From Clostridia bacterium (GTDB taxonomy: Bacteria; Bacillota; Clostridia; Oscillospirales; Acutalibacteraceae), in NCBI GenBank assembly GCA_017461235.1, contig JAFTYU010000030.1, forward strand, positions 40,863-104,862: 64,000 nucleotides of DNA, in the 5' to 3' direction. This document shows positions 16,113 to 24,721 of this stretch, one piece after another (within the stretch, counting starts at the first letter, position 1; every line of letters begins with the position of its first letter). The translations under genes and the position numbers were made by a program. The notes below the pieces were generated by a model. That model saw nothing but the letters and a program-made list of their open reading frames with translations, was not told the origin of the DNA and did not search any database.

Positions 16113-16147
16113 AGCACATTTCCCGGATATACTTCAGGAAATGTGCT
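16113..16147. terminator. Bidirectional terminator between convergent genes
   Basis: AGCACATTTCC (16113-16123) and GGAAATGTGCT (16137-16147) form an 11-bp stem with a 13-nt loop. TTTTAACTTT follows on the plus strand, with TTTATTTAG on the minus side. Confidence 0.75.
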
Positions 16148-16159
16148 TTTAACTTTATT

Positions 16160-17206
16160 TCAGTTTTCGGTTGATTCGGTTTCTGTTGCGTAGGATGCTG
16201 CGCCGTTTATACTGAACAGAGCCTGCTCTTTGTCATAATCGGATGTCCAGACGGATACTGCATAATCGCTGAAGACATCATTGACCGTTAAATCGGAGTC
16301 ATTCACTTCATCACACACAGTAACCATTGAGTAGGTATCAAATTTACAACGCACCATATTAAGGCTGTCGTATTCGGTAACTATGAAATCACGTTTGACT
16401 TTAACACCGTTACAATCGAATCCGAAGCTCACAAAGTTTGTGATAAAATCGTTATTTAACTGCGTGTAAGCGTTCACATCGTCAAAATATATGTCAAGCC
16501 ATATAAACTCATCAGTTTTAGTCAGCTCGGCTTTTTTGACGCCCTGAGCCTTGTTTATAAGGTCAAGGTTGCAATCGGGCTGGATAGCACCATCGTTTTT
16601 TGTATGTGTGCCCATAATCGTTGAGCCCAAATCACCGCTTGATTTTGACTGCAAACAAATGTCAAAGGGTAAATCAAGAATATTGTCATACGTTACGGTT
16701 ATCTCATCGGTAAGGGCAACTGCATTAGCGAAGTCATTTATAACAGAAAGGGTGTAAACAGCGGTATTGTTATTTGTATTAAGCTTTAATTCGCCGGGAC
16801 AATTAAGCTGCGTGCCATCGGAAGCATAAAAACAGAAAACGGGAATTGAATCCGCATTGTTTGCATCGTCGGCATTGTGTGTGGTCAAAAGACTCTGTTT
16901 ATCAGCAAACTCGGCAATAACAGAAACATTGTTCTCTGTTTTTTCAAGCTTGTATGACACGATGTTTTTTGAGTATAAATTTACTTTTTTCACAGGTTCG
17001 GGTTGTACAGTCTCCGAAACCGCGGCTTGCGTAGTAGTTTCCGGAAGTGTTGTAGTTTCGGTTTTCAAATCCATTTTCTCTTTTATGGCGGCGGTTATAT
17101 TAACCACGCCAAAAAGTGCAACCGCTAAAGCAACGATTATAAAAACTAATAATACAGGGTTCTTCTGCAGCTTGTAACTAAGACTTTTTTTGTTTGTATC
17201 AGCCAT
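16160..17206 (-). CDS. Membrane-anchored protein of unknown function
   Basis: This 348-aa protein starts at ATG 17206 behind GGAGG. Its ribosome binding site lies inside the end of the upstream ligase gene, and the two genes overlap by 8 nt. One membrane segment (about residues 17-40) is followed by a Thr/Pro/Glu-rich linker and a large extracellular beta-rich region with DUF-like pseudo-symmetry. No lipobox, catalytic motif or named family was recognised. The tight coupling to the acyl-CoA ligase suggests a joint role at the membrane, but this is inference. The C-terminal half has many Asp and Asn residues, which could fit a metal- or sugar-binding fold. Confidence 0.75.
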   Translation of the reverse strand: MADTNKKSLSYKLQKNPVLLVFIIVALAVALFGVVNITAAIKEKMDLKTETTTLPETTTQAAVSETVQPEPVKKVNLYSKNIVSYKLEKTENNVSVIAEFADKQSLLTTHNADDANNADSIPVFCFYASDGTQLNCPGELKLNTNNNTAVYTLSVINDFANAVALTDEITVTYDNILDLPFDICLQSKSSGDLGSTIMGTHTKNDGAIQPDCNLDLINKAQGVKKAELTKTDEFIWLDIYFDDVNAYTQLNNDFITNFVSFGFDCNGVKVKRDFIVTEYDSLNMVRCKFDTYSMVTVCDEVNDSDLTVNDVFSDYAVSVWTSDYDKEQALFSINGAASYATETESTEN

Positions 17207-19262
17207 CGTTTTCTTCCTCCGCCACATCATTGTTTTCGGAAACATTTTCACCGTTCTTATTTTCTTTGCGTATTTTCTTTTCTTCGGCTTTGCGGTCTTT
17301 TTTCTCCGCTTTTTCTATAGCCTTTTTGTCCTTTTCGGCGGCTTTTTCTTCAGCTTTATGCTCCTTCTTTTCCGCCTTTTCGGTGGCTTTCACGGCTTTT
17401 TCGGCAGCCTTTTTGTCCTTTTCAACAGCTTTTTCTTCGGCTTTATGTTCCTTCTTTTCCGCCTTTTCGGTGGCTTTTCCGGCTTTTTCGATAGCCTTTT
17501 TATCCTTTTCAACAGCTTTTTCTTCGGCTTTACGCTCTTCTTTTTCAAGACGTTCTGCTTCCCTGCCTGCTTTATTTGCTGCTTTTTCAATTTCGCGCTT
17601 TGCTTTACGCTCTTCGCGAACCTCCTTTTTACTGGGTTCGGGTGCAGGTGGTGTATCGGTAAGCTTCATAAAGTCGATTTTTGCCATCTTTGTTCTGGGA
17701 AGTGCATCAAGAATGGTAACACGGCTGGGTCGTGAAAATCTTTCAAGCTTACTGTCGCAATATTCCTTAATACATTTGCAGACCTCATCGGGATTATCCG
17801 TGGGCATATTAAGGGATACGAATAATTTTATAATCGGTTTACTGCCGACATAACCCTGAACTGCACAGGCTTCATTGATATAATCAAGCTTAAGAACTTC
17901 ATTTTCAATATCATTAGGATACACGTTGTAGCCTGAAATGATAATCATACGTTTCTTTCTGCCGGTGAAGAAAACGAAACCGTCTTCATCAATATAACCA
18001 AGGTCGCCTGAGCATACCCAACGTTTGCCGCTTTCGTCAACATAAACACCGCTGTCATCACTATCGTAATAACCGTCCATAACAGTTGAACCTGAAATAA
18101 CGATTTCGCCGATAGTGTTTGGTGGCAGTTTATTTTTATTATCATCCCATATTTCAACAGTCATACCGTCAAGGGCTTTACCGATTGAATTGGGTTTGTA
18201 TGAACCGAAAATATTAGCAGTACAAACAGAGCTCACCTCTGTCAGACCGTAGCCCCTGTAAAGTCTTCCCTTGGCACGCCACTTTTCAAGATAAGAGTTA
18301 AAGGACTTTATAAAGGTTTCGCTGACAAAGTCGCCGCCCGCCCACAAAAGACGAAGCTTTGAAAGATGCTCACCGTCAAAGCCTGATGCATCGTGCATCT
18401 TTTTGAACATCGCAGGAACGCCGACGATATATGTTACATTGTATTTTTTAAGAAGCTTTATAGCCTTGTCGGCATCGAAGTTCGTCATAGGAATACAGGT
18501 GAAGCCTGCGCACATACTGAAGTGCATGACAACGCCAAGGCCGAAGGCATGGAACAACGGCAGAACAACCAGTGAGCATTCCGCACCGGGTGCGTGCGGT
18601 GAATCGAAGAAGCTTAATTTATACGCCAACTCGTTAAGGTTGGTGCTCGTGAGTTTAATTGTTTTACTTTTACCTGTTGTGCCGCCGCCGTGAAGATACA
18701 CGGCAATATCACTACCGTTACCCGTAACCGCAGGAGCACGAAGATTAAGGTGGCAAACAGTATGGTATGCCGCCGTTTCAGATGAAGGGGTCTTTGATTT
18801 AACCTTAACCTTTTCAAAAATCTTAAAGGCAGGGCGCTTGATTGTTGAAACGTAATCAGACGGAGAACACACGATAACCAATCTGTTACGTCGTCTTAAC
18901 ATACTCACATATTTTTCCATAAGTATATCGAGTATAAATACAGCCTTTGAATGTGTGTTTTTTAATATATCTTCAAGCACGTCGGGCGGTGTCAAAGGGT
19001 GAACAATATTAGCAATGGCACCGATTCTGTTAATAGCGTAGAATGCCGCGAAGCTCTGCACGGTATTGGGAAGGAATACTGTGACAACATCTCCCCTTTT
19101 AATATTTTTACTGTTAAGATAACCTGCAATCGACTCAACGTCATTGACAAACTTTTTGCGACTGATAAGATTGCCGAAGCTTTCGGCAACATCATATATG
19201 CCGAAATCCTTTGTACATTCATAAAAAAACTCGTAGCAATTTCTATTTTCAGGTTTTATCAT
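17199..19262 (-). CDS. AMP-dependent acyl-CoA synthetase/ligase with Lys/Glu/Ala-rich tail
   Basis: This 687-aa protein belongs to the ANL adenylating enzyme family. The core (residues 1-534) shows the ATP-binding loop HGGGTTGKSK (191-200), GYGLTE, the hinge GDLGYIDEDGFVFFTGRKKRMI and a C-terminal Lys528 in RTKMAK, where family members have a catalytic lysine after Gly. Such enzymes activate carboxylic acids as acyl-AMP and then thioesters; the substrate is unknown. The last 153 residues are a highly charged repeat region (EKAEKKEHKAEEKA units) likely to form a long helix. This tail is not part of the usual enzyme. The ribosome binding site is AAAGGAAT. It is coupled to a membrane protein gene by overlap. 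Confidence 0.85.
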   Translation of the reverse strand: MIKPENRNCYEFFYECTKDFGIYDVAESFGNLISRKKFVNDVESIAGYLNSKNIKRGDVVTVFLPNTVQSFAAFYAINRIGAIANIVHPLTPPDVLEDILKNTHSKAVFILDILMEKYVSMLRRRNRLVIVCSPSDYVSTIKRPAFKIFEKVKVKSKTPSSETAAYHTVCHLNLRAPAVTGNGSDIAVYLHGGGTTGKSKTIKLTSTNLNELAYKLSFFDSPHAPGAECSLVVLPLFHAFGLGVVMHFSMCAGFTCIPMTNFDADKAIKLLKKYNVTYIVGVPAMFKKMHDASGFDGEHLSKLRLLWAGGDFVSETFIKSFNSYLEKWRAKGRLYRGYGLTEVSSVCTANIFGSYKPNSIGKALDGMTVEIWDDNKNKLPPNTIGEIVISGSTVMDGYYDSDDSGVYVDESGKRWVCSGDLGYIDEDGFVFFTGRKKRMIIISGYNVYPNDIENEVLKLDYINEACAVQGYVGSKPIIKLFVSLNMPTDNPDEVCKCIKEYCDSKLERFSRPSRVTILDALPRTKMAKIDFMKLTDTPPAPEPSKKEVREERKAKREIEKAANKAGREAERLEKEERKAEEKAVEKDKKAIEKAGKATEKAEKKEHKAEEKAVEKDKKAAEKAVKATEKAEKKEHKAEEKAAEKDKKAIEKAEKKDRKAEEKKIRKENKNGENVSENNDVAEEENDG
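17280..17600 (-). repeat. Repetitive DNA coding the Lys/Glu/Ala tail
   Basis: Several imperfect copies of a unit reading TTTTCTTCGGCTTTATG-like on the plus strand encode EKKEHKAEEKAVEKDKKA-type repeats. Two units of about 90 bp are nearly identical, so copy number may vary between strains. Confidence 0.7.
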
Positions 19263-19373
19263 AAAACTTATTCCTTTCGAAATAATGTAACTTTACACAC
19301 ATAGTCCATTATATTTTATATTTTTCCACACTTATTGTCAAGTTCATTGTTTTATTTGTTAAATCAGTAAAAA

Positions 19374-19409
19374 ACTACCGCAGATACTTAAGTAAGTATC
19401 TGCGGTAGT
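19374..19409 (-). terminator. Terminator of the mreB-like/polA/rimI/tsaD operon
   Basis: ACTACCGCAGATACTTA (19374-19390) pairs perfectly with TAAGTATCTGCGGTAGT (19393-19409). On the minus strand the stem is followed by TTTTTTACTG, as expected downstream of tsaD. Confidence 0.85.
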
Positions 19410-19475
19410 AAAAATAAGTTATGTTTTTTCAATCACATTTTATTCAAATGGTTTAAACTCGGTCTCCACGGTTAA

Positions 19476-20486
19476 TTACGCATTATCAATGGGCATTGAT
19501 GCCACGGCGTTGAGTGTAAGGTCGGCATGCTTGCCGTCCAAAAACTCATAATACCCTTGCGATGCAATCATAGCGGCATTATCACCGCAATATTTCAACT
19601 CGGGCATATAGAGTTTTATATTTTTCTTATCACAGGCTTCTTGCATAACTCTGCGAAGGCGTGAGTTTGCTGAAACACCACCCGCAAGAACAAGAGTTTT
19701 TGCCCCTGTTTCATCTGCCGCCGCCATGGTGTGAGAAACCAGTAAATCAGTAACGGCTTTTATAAAGGATGCACCTAAATCTTCAGCTCTTACTGTTTCG
19801 CCCTTTTGTGATGCATTATGTACAAGGTTCACCGCAAAGGTTTTAAGTCCTGAAAAGCTGAAATCATATTTTGAGTCAGAAATTTTAGGCACGGGGAATT
19901 TATATTTATTTTCGTCACCGTCTTTGGAGATTTTATCAAGATTCACCCCACCGGGATACGGAAGACCCACGGTTCTTGCGGCTTTATCCATAGCTTCGCC
20001 TGCCGCATCGTCACGGGTTCTGCCGATAACTTCAAACTCTGTATAAGACTTAACATTGATTATATGTGTATGGCCACCCGAAACAACAAGGGACAGAAAC
20101 GGCGGCTTTATATTTTCATCAGAGATATAGTTTGCGGCTATATGACCCCTTAAGTGATGTACGGGCACAAGGGGCAGACCCGTAGAAAGCGACACGCCTT
20201 TTGCATAGTTGACACCTACGAGCAATGCTCCGATAAGACCGGGAGCGTAGGTTACCGCAACGGCATCTATGTCCTCAAGGGTGCAACCTGCATCTGACAA
20301 GGCTTTTTCCACAACGCCGCAGATAGCTTCCGTATGGCGCCTTGACGCTATTTCGGGAACTACGCCGCCATATATTTTATGCTCTTCCACTTGGGAAGCT
20401 ATAACGTTTGAAAGCACCTTTCTTCCGTCTTCCACAACGGAAGCGGCAGTTTCATCACAAGAGCTTTCTATACCGAGAATTTTCAT
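19476..20486 (-). CDS. tsaD: tRNA N6-adenosine threonylcarbamoyltransferase
   Basis: This 336-aa ASKHA-fold enzyme transfers threonylcarbamoyl to A37 of ANN-decoding tRNAs. It works with TsaB and TsaE, which are not in this window. Hallmarks are the N-terminal MKILGIESSCDETAASVV, the metal ligands His111 and His115 in HHLRGH, SGGHTHI, and the late GGVSANSRLR and KYCGDNAAMIA motifs. Length is standard. The ATG at 20486 overlaps the stop of rimI by 4 nt, indicating translational coupling. It is the last gene of the operon, before the terminator at 19374. Confidence 0.97.
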   Translation of the reverse strand: MKILGIESSCDETAASVVEDGRKVLSNVIASQVEEHKIYGGVVPEIASRRHTEAICGVVEKALSDAGCTLEDIDAVAVTYAPGLIGALLVGVNYAKGVSLSTGLPLVPVHHLRGHIAANYISDENIKPPFLSLVVSGGHTHIINVKSYTEFEVIGRTRDDAAGEAMDKAARTVGLPYPGGVNLDKISKDGDENKYKFPVPKISDSKYDFSFSGLKTFAVNLVHNASQKGETVRAEDLGASFIKAVTDLLVSHTMAAADETGAKTLVLAGGVSANSRLRRVMQEACDKKNIKLYMPELKYCGDNAAMIASQGYYEFLDGKHADLTLNAVASMPIDNA

Positions 20487-20932
20487 ATTTCACCTCTGAA
20501 AGTCATCAACAATGCGTCTTCGCGCGGATTTTCATAGAAGTTTTTACGTAAACCGACTTCCTTGAAGCCCGTTTTGGTATATAGACTGATAGCCGCATCG
20601 TTTGATTTACGCACTTCAAGCGTTATGAAGTCCGCATTTTCATTTAAACTTAAATCCACAAGCGATTTGATAAGTTTTTCCGCCACACCCTGCCGCCTGT
20701 AACGGGGTAACACCGCAACGTTGGTAATATAAACTTCACCTAACACGTTGTGAGCACCGATATAACCCGCGGTTTTGCCGTCAATTAGCGCAACCAGAAA
20801 CCGTGCAAACCCGTTTTCCAGCTCATTACGGAGTGCAGTCTCGCTCCAGGGAGACGAAAAGCATTCTTTTTCGACACGGGCTATTGCACCGATGTGTGAC
20901 TCGTTCATTTTTTCAATTGTAATATCCATCAT
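20483..20932 (-). CDS. rimI: Ribosomal protein S18-alanine N-acetyltransferase
   Basis: This 149-aa GNAT enzyme has the acetyl-CoA pyrophosphate loop RYRRQGVAEKLI and C-terminal NDAAISLYTKTGFKEVG, both typical of RimI. The ATG at 20932 overlaps the polA stop codon as ATGA; a second ATG follows directly, and a GTG at 20947 is less likely. It is placed between polA and tsaD and overlaps both. Pairing of rimI with tsaD is common in Firmicutes. RimI acetylates the N-terminal alanine of S18 in E. coli; the substrate here is inferred. Confidence 0.9.
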   Translation of the reverse strand: MMDITIEKMNESHIGAIARVEKECFSSPWSETALRNELENGFARFLVALIDGKTAGYIGAHNVLGEVYITNVAVLPRYRRQGVAEKLIKSLVDLSLNENADFITLEVRKSNDAAISLYTKTGFKEVGLRKNFYENPREDALLMTFRGEI

Positions 20933-23538
20933 TTTGTATCGTACCACGTTTTACCGCAAGCAACTTCCACGGTTAAAGGTACCGCAAGCTCGCAGGCATT
21001 CTCCATAGTTTCCTTAAGGAGAGCGGCAACATTTTCTGCATCATTTTCAGGTGCTTCAATTATAAGCTCATCGTGAACCTGCATAATGAGCTTTGCCTGC
21101 GGATACTCTTCCTTAAGGCGTTCAAATACCCTTATCATTGCAATTTTAATGATGTCCGCCGCTGTTCCCTGAATGGGCATATTCATAGCAACACGCTCGC
21201 CGAAACCGCGCCTTATGGCATTTGACTCCGCGAGCTCGGGAAGATAACGACGTCTGCCGAAATACGTTTGCGCATAGCCGTTGTCCTTCGCGCTCTGTTT
21301 TGCGCGCTCCATAAACCTTGCAACGCCCGAATAATTGGCAAGATAGCCTTTGATGTATCTGTCCGCTTCGACCACACTTGTGCCGATGTCGTTTGAAAGC
21401 GAGAAGGCACCTATTCCGTAAACGATACCGAAGTTTACGGCTTTAGCCTTACGGCGGTCATTGGGTGTAACCTCATCAAGCGGAACACCTAAAACCTGTG
21501 AAGCTGTTATAGAGTGAATATCCGCACCGCTGATAAAGGCATTTATCATATTCTCATCATCCGCAAGAGCCGCAAGAACCCGCAGTTCAATCTGTGAATA
21601 GTCCGCATCCACCAACAGATATCCGTCCTTGGCATTAAAGAAACGGCGCAATTCTCTGCCGAGCTCCGTTCTTACGGGAATATTCTGAAGGTTCGGCTCC
21701 GCAGATGAAATTCTTCCCGTACGTGTTTCCGTCTGGTTGAGTGTCGAATGAATTCTGCCATCATTATCAATAACCTTAAGAAGCCCTTCACAATAAGTGG
21801 ATTTCAGCTTCTGTAATGCTCGATATTCGAGAATTTCGTTTATTATAGGGTGTTTATCCCTTAAGGAGTCGAGAACGTCCGCATTTGTGGAATAACCGCT
21901 TTTTGTCTTTTTACCATGGGGAAGATTCAGTTTATCTTCGGAAAAAAGCACGTCACTTAACTGCTTGGGTGAATTAAGATTGAACTCGCAGCCTGCAAGC
22001 TCATAAACCTTGCGAAGACTGCTTTCAAGACTTGCGCCTATTTTATCGCTGTAACTTTCCAGCCCTTCCCTGTCGACGGAAAAGCCTTCCCTTTCCATAC
22101 TTGCCAAAACTCTCGCAAGGGGCAGTTCAATATCTCTGAGAAGTGCGCCCTGACAGTTTTCTTTAACCGCCGCCGAAAGCTTAACACAGAGCGCTTCAAG
22201 CGCAGCACAGGAATCTACCGCACCCTTCTCCGTTTCATAAAAGTCGTTCAAATCACCTGAATCAATCTTAATATTGTTAAGAGAATATGCGCCTGCAAGA
22301 GCTTCTACGGTATAATCGCTTGAATTGGGGTTGAGCAAATATGCCGCCAAAGACGTATCAAGCACAATGTTACGCACTTCAATTCCGCAGGAGTCACAAA
22401 AGCTGTACAGTCTTTTGGAATCATCGGTATATTTCTCAATATTTTCATCGGCGAATATATCCGTAACGAAGCTTATAAACATAAAGTCATTATTGACCGC
22501 AAGGCATACGCCGTCAGCAGTTTTAAAAAGGATATATTCTATACCGCAATCATTATATTTCACGGTAAAATACGCTTTACCGTTAGTTTTTAACGTATCG
22601 TAAAAAGCATCATAATCATCAATCGCGGAAAGCTTAACTGTTTTAGTGTCTGTCTCTTCCGTAACAGCTTCGCCACGAAGATCAAGTCGTTTTAAAATCT
22701 TGAACATTTCAAGGGATGCAAGAAGGTTTGCAGCTTTCGCAGAATCAGGTTGCCCGATAATATAAGATTCTAAATTTGTGTCAACGGGCGCGTTAAGGCA
22801 TATCGTGCCGAGTTTTTTGCTTAAGAAGGCATTATCTCTTGATGCTTCAAGCTTAACCTTCATACCTGCTTTTATATCAAGGTCAGAGAGATTTTCGTAA
22901 ATATACTCAATTGAGCCGAATTGCTGAATAAGTTGTGCGGCGCCCTTCTCCCCTATACCTGCAACACCGGGGATATTGTCAGAAGTGTCACCCTGAATTG
23001 CCTTTATATCAATAAGCTGCTCGGGTGTGACACCGTAAATCTCCTTGATTTTTTCCACATCATATCTGACTGTTTCGGATTTACCCATTTTAGTAGTGGC
23101 AAGAAGCACGTTGACGTTATCACGTACAAGCTGCAGACTGTCCCTGTCCCCCGTGGCAATGTAACAGAAATCATCTTCACCGCAGGCGGCAGAAAGTGTA
23201 CCTAAAATATCATCTGCCTCATAACCCGGTTTTTCCACAACGGTGTACCCCAGATAACCTAAAAGCTCCTTGAGTGTAGGAAACTGCTCAATAAGCTCGG
23301 AAGGCGCCGGCTTACGCGTGCCTTTATAGGCATCGTACATTTTGTGCCTGAACGTAGGTGACTTAACATCAAAAGCCACCGCAACGGAATCGGGTTTATA
23401 TTCTTCAAGCATACCGAGAAGAATGTTCATAAAACCGAAGATACCGTTTGTGAATTTGCCGTCTTTGGTTGTGAGCATACGCACACCGTAAAAAGCACGG
23501 TTGAGAATTGAATTTCCGTCAATAACAAGTAGTTTCAT
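20929..23538 (-). CDS. polA: DNA polymerase I
   Basis: This 869-aa protein has the 5'-3' exonuclease (flap nuclease) domain at about residues 1-290 (MKLLVIDGNSILNRAFYG, YEADDILGT, GDRDSLQL, GIGEKGAAQL). The central 3'-5' exonuclease-like domain (about 300-480) lacks the DxE metal-binding motif expected in its first strand, so it is probably inactive, as in Bacillus. The C-terminal polymerase domain shows the LQNIPVRT, DADYSQIELRVLA and QVHDELIIEAP motifs. The ATG at 23538 is chosen because it follows GAGGTAATT; a longer frame has no good site. It starts 8 nt after the mreB-like gene and overlaps rimI. Confidence 0.97.
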   Translation of the reverse strand: MKLLVIDGNSILNRAFYGVRMLTTKDGKFTNGIFGFMNILLGMLEEYKPDSVAVAFDVKSPTFRHKMYDAYKGTRKPAPSELIEQFPTLKELLGYLGYTVVEKPGYEADDILGTLSAACGEDDFCYIATGDRDSLQLVRDNVNVLLATTKMGKSETVRYDVEKIKEIYGVTPEQLIDIKAIQGDTSDNIPGVAGIGEKGAAQLIQQFGSIEYIYENLSDLDIKAGMKVKLEASRDNAFLSKKLGTICLNAPVDTNLESYIIGQPDSAKAANLLASLEMFKILKRLDLRGEAVTEETDTKTVKLSAIDDYDAFYDTLKTNGKAYFTVKYNDCGIEYILFKTADGVCLAVNNDFMFISFVTDIFADENIEKYTDDSKRLYSFCDSCGIEVRNIVLDTSLAAYLLNPNSSDYTVEALAGAYSLNNIKIDSGDLNDFYETEKGAVDSCAALEALCVKLSAAVKENCQGALLRDIELPLARVLASMEREGFSVDREGLESYSDKIGASLESSLRKVYELAGCEFNLNSPKQLSDVLFSEDKLNLPHGKKTKSGYSTNADVLDSLRDKHPIINEILEYRALQKLKSTYCEGLLKVIDNDGRIHSTLNQTETRTGRISSAEPNLQNIPVRTELGRELRRFFNAKDGYLLVDADYSQIELRVLAALADDENMINAFISGADIHSITASQVLGVPLDEVTPNDRRKAKAVNFGIVYGIGAFSLSNDIGTSVVEADRYIKGYLANYSGVARFMERAKQSAKDNGYAQTYFGRRRYLPELAESNAIRRGFGERVAMNMPIQGTAADIIKIAMIRVFERLKEEYPQAKLIMQVHDELIIEAPENDAENVAALLKETMENACELAVPLTVEVACGKTWYDTK

Positions 23539-23545
23539 AATTACC

Positions 23546-24571
23546 TCACAGATTGAGAGTTTCAAGAGTTACAAAATGGTAACCGTTCTGAGAAAGATAG
23601 TGTGGCTCATCGAGAGCGCGAAGGCACCCTAAAGCCGCAACATTGGTATGATTGCCTGGGATATTGACTTTAATACCCGTAACGTCGGTAATATATTTAT
23701 CAAGTCCGTAAAGGTCAGCCATACCGCCGCAAAGGAAAATACCGTCATCGGTGATATCTTTGATTAAATCGGGAGGAGTTACCTCAAGAACGTCGGTAAT
23801 GACCTTGCATACTTCGTCGATACTGTCACGTATTGCGTAATTAATCTCCTGGGCTGTAACTTCAAAAAACATAGGCATACCGTCAGACATATCCTTCCCC
23901 TTGGCAATGGCGGCTATGGTTTCATCGCGCATTTTTGCTCCGCCGAGAATATGCTTGAGTTCTCTGGCGGTCAATCTACCCACGGCAACACCACGGTTGG
24001 CTTTAAGGTATGTTTTTATTATTTTATCCATATTATTGCCGCCTACGGGAGCACTTTTGGCTACGGCAACGCTACCCATTGTAACAACCGCAACACCCGT
24101 TGTGCCTGCACCCACATTGACAATCATAGTGCCGTAGGGTTTGTTAAGCATAACGCCTATACCGAGAGCAGCTGCCAAAGGTTCTTCAATAAGGGTTGCC
24201 CTGCCTGCACCTGCACGAAGAATACAACCGAGAACATTGCGTTTTTCAAGATTAGTTACACCTGCAGGAACTGTGGCAACCACGGTAGGTTTGAATATTT
24301 TGTTTTTACATATTCTTTCAAGAAATGCCCTTAAAAGCTTTTCGCTGCTTTCAAGCTCGGCAACGCCGCCGCTCAGAAGCGGTCTCACAAGCTTTATGGC
24401 ATCAGGACAACGTCCCGTCATTTCAGCGGCTTTTGAGCCTGCTTCAATAACATTACCCGTTTCCCTTTCCAAGGCTACAACCGCCGGTTCACAAAGAACA
24501 ACGCCCTTGCCTTCAACGGCGGCAGTTACGTAGCCCGTACCTATATCAAGACCGATTTTCAGACCGACCAT
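23546..24571 (-). CDS. MreB-like actin-family protein
   Basis: This 341-aa protein has the actin/Hsp70 ATPase fold of the MreB group: DIGTGYVTAAVEGKG (phosphate loop 1), TVVATVPAG, LIEEPLAAALG, IVNVGAGTTGVAVV (phosphate loop 2) and IFLCGGMADLYGL (adenosine motif). MreB proteins form membrane-bound filaments guiding cell-wall synthesis. Phosphate loop 1 differs from the usual DLGTANTLV, and no mreC or mreD is nearby, so this may be a diverged paralogue. The ATG at 24571 follows GCGAGGTG. It is the first gene of the polA-rimI-tsaD operon. Confidence 0.85.
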   Translation of the reverse strand: MVGLKIGLDIGTGYVTAAVEGKGVVLCEPAVVALERETGNVIEAGSKAAEMTGRCPDAIKLVRPLLSGGVAELESSEKLLRAFLERICKNKIFKPTVVATVPAGVTNLEKRNVLGCILRAGAGRATLIEEPLAAALGIGVMLNKPYGTMIVNVGAGTTGVAVVTMGSVAVAKSAPVGGNNMDKIIKTYLKANRGVAVGRLTARELKHILGGAKMRDETIAAIAKGKDMSDGMPMFFEVTAQEINYAIRDSIDEVCKVITDVLEVTPPDLIKDITDDGIFLCGGMADLYGLDKYITDVTGIKVNIPGNHTNVAALGCLRALDEPHYLSQNGYHFVTLETLNL

Positions 24572-24653
24572 TGTTACACCTCGCAATCACAAACTTTATC
24601 ATATAATTATACACCCAACGCACCCTTTTGTAAACAACAAAAACACATTATAG

Positions 24654-24682
24654 TTTACAAATTAATGTTTTTATAATATAAT
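24654..24682 (+). promoter_or_regulatory. Promoter of the WYL regulator gene
   Basis: TTTACA (24654-24659), a 17-nt spacer and TATAAT (24677-24682). The AT-rich region 24572-24721 separates this divergent gene from the mreB-like operon. Confidence 0.6.
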
Positions 24683-24721
24683 AAATTTAAAGTACAATAA
24701 ATGGAACAAAGGAGTGTTTTT

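Noticed and set aside
17190-17853. Plus-strand frames rich in Phe and Ser opposite the ligase tail
   Set aside because: They are the antisense of the Lys/Glu/Ala repeat and lack start signals.
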